Positions 12,273-16,623 of a stretch of 16,623 bases of DNA are shown one piece after another (within the stretch, counting starts at the first letter, position 1; each line of letters begins with the position of its first letter). The notes beneath the pieces were generated by a model. It saw nothing but the letters and a program-made list of their open reading frames with translations. It was not told where the DNA came from and made no database searches. A program made the translations under genes and the position numbers. The DNA comes from JBBDIO01 sp040880365 (GTDB lineage: Bacteria; Chloroflexota; Anaerolineae; Caldilineales; Caldilineaceae), in contig JBBDIO010000205.1 of assembly GCA_040880365.1 (NCBI GenBank), positions 1-16,623 of the forward strand. The letters run 5' to 3'.

Positions 12273-13682
12273 ATGGCGCGACGGAATAAACGGGTCCAAC
12301 CCGAACAACGTCAACTCACGCCCAAAGAGGTTCGCCTCAATGCGCGGCGGCGCGAACGCGACCGCCGCCATTGGACGATCATCGGCAGCGTCCTGGCTGT
12401 TGCCGTGCTGATTGTAGTGGCCGGCATTCTCAACGAATTTGTCATCAAACCCACCAGCACGATTGCGACCGTGGGCGACACCGAGATTGCCACCCGCGAA
12501 TTCTGGGACGAAGCGCGCCTGGAACACAATCGGCTGCAAAACCAGCTGATTCAGATGCGCCAGTTTGAACAACAATTCGGCAGCCAGTCCTTTCTAATGG
12601 CACAAATCAACGAATTGCAGGCGACCCTTTCCAGCCCTTTCGCCCTGGGTCTCCATACCCTGGATCGCATGGTTGATCGGATTATCATTCGCCAGGAAGC
12701 AGAAGCCCGCGACATCACAATCACCGATGAAGAGGTCGAGGCCCTGTTGCGCGAAGAAATTGCCGCCAATCAGGGTGCCGTAACCGAACCCCAGGCCACT
12801 TCTACCGCCGAAGCTGCGGTGGAAGCCACGGCGACCGCCGCCAGCTGGACACCGACGCCCGTGCCCACAGCCGATGCCAGCAGCACCCTTACAGATACGG
12901 AAACACTTACAGATACTGTGGCAGAGGTCCCCACGCCCGAACCGCCGCCCCCGGCCCCCTTGCTGACCGAAGAACAGTATCAGGAAGGGTTGACCGAACT
13001 GGTTGATAACCTGGGCAGTGGCTCCGATCTGGATCTGGACGACTATCGCGCCTTGCTGCGCGACCGGCTGTTGGCCGAACGCCTGGAAGAGATCATCGGT
13101 AACGAAAACCTGGTCACAACCGAAGAACAGATCAACGCCCGCCATATTCTTCTGAATATCATCGAGCCGCAACCTGAACCCGCGGTTGAGCCGACCGCAG
13201 TGCCCGAAGGCGCGCCCACGCCCATCCCCACCCCCGAACCGCGCAACGAGGATGAGACACTGGCATTGGCCCAGGAACTGCGGCAACGGCTGTTGGACGG
13301 CGAAGACTTTGCCGAGTTGGCGCTGGAATATAGCGACGACACTGGCAGCGCCGTCAACGGTGGCGACCTGGGCTGGTTTGGTCCGGGACGCATGGTGCCT
13401 GTATTCGAAGAAGCCGCGTTTGCCCTGGAAGAAGGCGAAATCAGCGAACCCATTCGCAGCGACTTTGGCTATCACATCATTCAGGTCGTCGAACGCGACG
13501 ACGCCCGCCCCAAGACTGAAGATGTGCTGATGCAAGAGCGCCAAATGGCCTTCGACACCTGGCTGGATGAAAAGGTTGCCGAAGCCAATGTAGAGCGTCC
13601 CAGCGACATCTCTGCGCGGATGCCGCGCGACCTGCGCAATATTGCGCCCGTCAACCTGGTCCCGCCGCCCGTTCCCCAATAA
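12273..13682 (+). CDS. membrane-anchored parvulin-type peptidyl-prolyl isomerase (SurA/PrsA-like foldase)
   Basis: Extracytoplasmic folding catalyst, 469 residues. A very basic cytoplasmic tail (1-33) leads to one transmembrane anchor (about 35-54). A SurA/PrsA-like helical chaperone part follows (62-165, VGDTEIATREFWDEARLEHN), then a Pro/Thr/Glu linker (169-231) and a second helical segment (232-280). The rotamase domain lies at about 285-408: INARHILLNI, GEDFAELALEYSDD, GGDLGWFGPGRMVPVFEEAA and SDFGYHIIQV, with the conserved His291 and His401. Odd point: right after the first strand, residues 299-327 are a Pro/Glu/Thr-rich insertion in the rotamase fold, beyond the usual loop length. The ATG is two bases past the rpsR stop, so it is read as the third gene of the rpsF operon, and it ends before the strong terminator at 13745-13783. 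Family certain; clients unknown, perhaps the many exported proteins encoded nearby. Confidence 0.93.
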   Translation: MARRNKRVQPEQRQLTPKEVRLNARRRERDRRHWTIIGSVLAVAVLIVVAGILNEFVIKPTSTIATVGDTEIATREFWDEARLEHNRLQNQLIQMRQFEQQFGSQSFLMAQINELQATLSSPFALGLHTLDRMVDRIIIRQEAEARDITITDEEVEALLREEIAANQGAVTEPQATSTAEAAVEATATAASWTPTPVPTADASSTLTDTETLTDTVAEVPTPEPPPPAPLLTEEQYQEGLTELVDNLGSGSDLDLDDYRALLRDRLLAERLEEIIGNENLVTTEEQINARHILLNIIEPQPEPAVEPTAVPEGAPTPIPTPEPRNEDETLALAQELRQRLLDGEDFAELALEYSDDTGSAVNGGDLGWFGPGRMVPVFEEAAFALEEGEISEPIRSDFGYHIIQVVERDDARPKTEDVLMQERQMAFDTWLDEKVAEANVERPSDISARMPRDLRNIAPVNLVPPPVPQ

Positions 13683-13744
13683 AAGATCTCGGCGTGCGCG
13701 GCGAACAATCCTGCCCCACGCCCGCTTTTTAACAGCTACAACAT

Positions 13745-13783
13745 AAAAGAGAGGCCGTCTCGTGTGAGACGGCCTCTCTTTTT
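13745..13783. terminator. strong bidirectional rho-independent terminator between convergent genes
   Basis: A 17-pair perfect stem (13745-13761 with 13766-13782) has loop GTGT. It runs from A-rich to T-rich ends (AAAAGAGAGG... CCTCTCTTTTT). It lies 62 bases after the foldase stop and 89 bases after the end of the converging C25 peptidase gene, and can serve both. Confidence 0.95.
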
Positions 13784-13871
13784 ATATGGTGGATTAAACT
13801 GTTGCCGGGCGGGGAGTAAAGAAGTCCCCCGCTACGTTACGATCCCTGGTTACAACCCTTAGTGACAACGC

Positions 13872-16623
13872 CTACCGTTGCACCGCCGGCAGATACTGGG
13901 AATAGATAGTCGTGGACGCAACCTGTTGCACCGCAAACTCGGTCAGATGGTCCAGCTCTGCCGTCACACAGCCTGACTCTGCATCAAATGTCGTCGGCAC
14001 ATCCACCCAGGTTTCCGTCTCCTCATCGAAATAGCTGATAACCGTGTTCGCATCAAAGGTCTGGTCGGCATCGGGGCAGGCCTGCAACGTAAACGCCTCG
14101 GCAAAGCTGGTCACAGCGTCCCCATCGGCATTTCCTGCATCCAGATGGAAGAACTGCAAGCCCTGGCGTCCGGTGGGCAGTGGTGCAGCGCTGCCGTTGA
14201 GGGTGGTAAAGATCACATCCACATCGGTATCTACCGCGTTGGCGAGAAAATCGGCGCGCTGGCGACCATTGGGGCTAAGGACCGACCCGCCCCCGGTGCG
14301 GCTGACCGTGGCCCCCCGCTGTTTCACATCGAGCATCACCGGCACCGTTTCGGGATGGTTCACAATGAAATCCACGGTATCACCGGCCTGCCGTTGTCCC
14401 ACAAAACGCAGGGTTGCCACGCCATTTTCCACCACGCCGCGCGCCAGTGTCAGCCCATTCTGCATGGCGGTGATGCTACTCCCATCCACCGCATAGCGGA
14501 AACGCCAGGTATGCGGTCCGATGCGATCAATGATCACACCAGGCACCAGGCTGAAGCGGTGGGGACTTGCCGTCCACATGGCAAGCGTCGGGTCGCCAAA
14601 GACATGGTACATGAGCACGTCATCGTCTGCGCTCTGCTGCGAAACGCTGCCCGCAGTCTGCGCCACGCCAACCTGCCCCAGCATATAGAGCTTGCCATAG
14701 TTCATAATATCGCCCAGGCGGTTAATCGAGGTCGCCGTGCCTTCGGACACTGTGCCGGGCCACGTCGCATCGATCAGACCGCGTGCCAGCGCGCTGTTGG
14801 CCCAGGTAGGGCTATTGCGGTTATCGCCAATAATGCCCACTGCGCCGCCCGGTCGCCGCAGCAGATCCTCGGCCCAATAGACGCCGCCCGTCGTCGTGTT
14901 ATAGGTAGCCGCGTCATTGGCCGGATTGCGGGTTTCGTTGTCGAACAGACCGCTGGCACAGTTAATGCTATAGACCACAGGTGTGAGATTGCCATTGGTC
15001 AGGGCGGTATGGTCCCACGTGCGGAAGCTGGGGCTGCCCCAGCCGGTAATTGCGCCGTGATCCCGATGCAACATCAGGAAAGTCCCATCATTAAACGCAT
15101 CCTGGATATCGCTGGTGCTGCCATCCCACGCGAAGCCGCTGTTTATGCCCAGATCGGTGGGCAACGGTGCCGTATTATTATAGAAGTAGGGCACGGTCGA
15201 ACGGGACGGATCATAGTAGTTGCTATTGCTTGAATTGCTGTGATAGGCCGTGCTGGTGGTATAGATGCGGTTGACGGTATAGCCTTCGCTGTCCAGTTCG
15301 TCCTTCACCAGTTCCGACGTCTCGATGAAACTGCGCGAGGTCACGCCGTCCAGCGCTATTGGAATCGTGCCAAAAGGCGGAATAGGAACATCCACAGTCG
15401 GCTCACAACACTGGAAATAACTGGCAACGGTCATGGTGTCATAGAAATCGGCATTGTTGGGTGGCGTCGATTCGTAGTTGACGATCTTGTCCACCACATC
15501 CTGCGCCTGGATCAGGGTGTCCACCGGAATCCGCCCCACGGCCAGATCGGGCAAAATATCCGCGCCGCTCAACAACGAATATTCCAGATCGGAGCCGGGC
15601 GTATCGACACCGGTGGAACGCGGCACCGTGCGGTTATACCACGGCGGAATGTGCTCGGCATCGCCCAGCAAGAGCAGATAGCTCAACTGCACCAGACAAT
15701 CATCATAGCGATCCTGAACGGTCTGTTTGATCTGCGAGGCAGTCGTGCCTGCATCCGCCGGATCGCTGCCTGTTTCCTGCACAAATGTCGAAATCCCCGC
15801 GGTGCGCTTCCAATCGGCCAGACGGTCGGCTTCGGTCCGATAGGCCGGGTCGGTAATGATGAGCAATTCCACCCCAAAGCAAATGGGCGTGAATAGACCG
15901 GGGTTGATGTGCTGTTCGATGACTCGATGATTGAGGACAAGCCCCAGGATTGCGGGCTGGATGGCATTGACCGGCAAAATGTCGCGGCGTGTCAGAAAGA
16001 ACCCCTCACCGCCTTCAAATGTCAGACGCAGCCCCACCGACTCCACCACCTGGATCATCTGCGTGGCGGGATTGTAACGCCCCGTCGCCACGCTCACCCG
16101 CACCAGATTCAACCCGCGCAACTGGCCCACCGGCTCCACCGCCACCAGTTGTTGGGGAAACAGGGAATCGCCGCCATAAAACTCGGTATCCATCTCGAAC
16201 GGTAAATCTTCGAAGACGCCCACGGGCGGGTCGTCTTGCTCGCTGGCGTCTACCGGCTCGTACTGTACCGGATAGAGCCGCCCATTGACCGCGAACCGCG
16301 GCTCTACACGCACATTGGCGACAGAGACCTGCGCACCGTGGGGCACGGCAACCAACCGGCTGTAAAACGGTATTGCCGGCAGGCCAACTGGCCCATAGCC
16401 CTGTTCCATACCGGGAATCGCCATGCGCAAAAAGCCTTTGCCCTCCTCCTCAATCTCCCAGAATTGCGGTTCGGGAAACCTGAATTCGACCGCCAACTCT
16501 CGATTGGTAGACGTACCAATGGCGATGTCCACCGCGTCTACGCCGTTGTGAATCGGACGCTGCGGCTGCACAAGCTCCTGCTGTGTCACCAAGGGCGCAT
16601 CCAGCGCAGGCCAGGCCGCGGCG
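13872..16623 (-). CDS. secreted C25-family (gingipain-type) cysteine peptidase, 5' end outside the window
   Basis: Extracellular cysteine protease; 917 residues visible, and the frame is still open at the edge. The first residues (AAAWPALDAP) look like the end of a signal peptide, so the TTG at 16592 is not taken as the true start. Numbering from that TTG, a propeptide-like part (1-235) is followed by the C25 catalytic region: LLIITDPAY (243-251), YLLLLGDAEHIPPWY (305-319) and LPDLAVGRIPVDT (347-359). The catalytic pair is His512 in HRDHG and Cys545 in SINCASGLF, then HVFGDPTLAMW (663-673). After it come beta-rich domains (about 680-760 and 770-890, the last with CVTAELDHLTEFAV). The C terminus is IYSQYLPAVQR, resembling the YLP-type tails I recall on many exported Chloroflexota proteins. 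It converges on the foldase gene and shares its terminator. The catalytic family is clear; substrate unknown. Confidence 0.93.
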   Translation of the reverse strand, partial: AAAWPALDAPLVTQQELVQPQRPIHNGVDAVDIAIGTSTNRELAVEFRFPEPQFWEIEEEGKGFLRMAIPGMEQGYGPVGLPAIPFYSRLVAVPHGAQVSVANVRVEPRFAVNGRLYPVQYEPVDASEQDDPPVGVFEDLPFEMDTEFYGGDSLFPQQLVAVEPVGQLRGLNLVRVSVATGRYNPATQMIQVVESVGLRLTFEGGEGFFLTRRDILPVNAIQPAILGLVLNHRVIEQHINPGLFTPICFGVELLIITDPAYRTEADRLADWKRTAGISTFVQETGSDPADAGTTASQIKQTVQDRYDDCLVQLSYLLLLGDAEHIPPWYNRTVPRSTGVDTPGSDLEYSLLSGADILPDLAVGRIPVDTLIQAQDVVDKIVNYESTPPNNADFYDTMTVASYFQCCEPTVDVPIPPFGTIPIALDGVTSRSFIETSELVKDELDSEGYTVNRIYTTSTAYHSNSSNSNYYDPSRSTVPYFYNNTAPLPTDLGINSGFAWDGSTSDIQDAFNDGTFLMLHRDHGAITGWGSPSFRTWDHTALTNGNLTPVVYSINCASGLFDNETRNPANDAATYNTTTGGVYWAEDLLRRPGGAVGIIGDNRNSPTWANSALARGLIDATWPGTVSEGTATSINRLGDIMNYGKLYMLGQVGVAQTAGSVSQQSADDDVLMYHVFGDPTLAMWTASPHRFSLVPGVIIDRIGPHTWRFRYAVDGSSITAMQNGLTLARGVVENGVATLRFVGQRQAGDTVDFIVNHPETVPVMLDVKQRGATVSRTGGGSVLSPNGRQRADFLANAVDTDVDVIFTTLNGSAAPLPTGRQGLQFFHLDAGNADGDAVTSFAEAFTLQACPDADQTFDANTVISYFDEETETWVDVPTTFDAESGCVTAELDHLTEFAVQQVASTTIYSQYLPAVQR

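Noticed and set aside
11155..12273. Minus-strand open frame of 372 codons opposite rpsF and rpsR
   Set aside because: Phe/Gly/Val-rich shadow of the repetitive S18 extension; both plus-strand genes are certain.
13809..13832. Imperfect hairpin GCGGGGA/TCCCCCGC as a second terminator for the C25 peptidase gene
   Set aside because: One bulged base and no T-run on the minus strand; the perfect stem at 13745-13783 is sufficient.
14145..15233. Plus-strand open frame opposite the C25 peptidase
   Set aside because: No start signal or family similarity; the peptidase reading carries its catalytic residues.

Overview
The window looks like a chromosomal piece from a member of the phylum Chloroflexota, probably near the Anaerolineae/Caldilineae. 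This is inferred from overall style, not from a marker search. The signs are GC-rich genes, many envelope proteins with Pro/Thr- and Asp/Glu-rich linkers, a LysM-FAS1 protein, a cold-shock protein with an attached zinc ribbon, and a C25 peptidase ending in a YLP-type tail. No phage, transposon, CRISPR or toxin-antitoxin genes were seen.

Left part, bases 1-9337, all on the minus strand. The order, right to left in transcription, is a class A penicillin-binding protein with a lipobox (6386-9337), a membrane-anchored protein with a three-fold repeated module (4500-6242), a secreted LysM plus fasciclin protein (2076-4160) and a DinG/XPD-type iron-sulphur helicase cut by the left edge (1-1861). 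Each seems to have its own promoter. A clear terminator (1982-2017) closes the LysM-FAS1 gene.

Middle, 9338-10402. This is a gene-poor, AT-richer stretch of about 1 kb. It holds a minus-strand tRNA-Cys(GCA), two kinds of palindromic repeat and a short tandem duplication, but no convincing protein gene.

Right part. On the plus strand come a cold-shock-domain protein with a stretched zinc ribbon (10403-10918) and then an operon of rpsF, rpsR and a membrane-anchored parvulin-type foldase (11275-13682). The operon is preceded by a structured leader of about 200 nt and closed by a strong bidirectional terminator (13745-13783). The genes usually found with rpsF and rpsR (ssb, rplI) are absent from their usual places. 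A C25 (gingipain-type) peptidase converges from the right edge (13872-16623, 5' end missing).

The most unusual item is rpsR. Its ordinary S18 core follows about 147 residues of non-S18 sequence, mostly Ala/Pro/Glu/Thr repeats and an Asp/Ser-rich tract. Its partner gene rpsF ends with a tandem copy of the 12 bases that carry its stop codon. Short exact tandem duplications of 11-45 bp recur across the window, both in disordered coding regions and in spacers, which suggests frequent slippage-type expansion. Functionally the window joins cell-wall synthesis, envelope protein folding, surface binding and secreted proteolysis with core translation genes.
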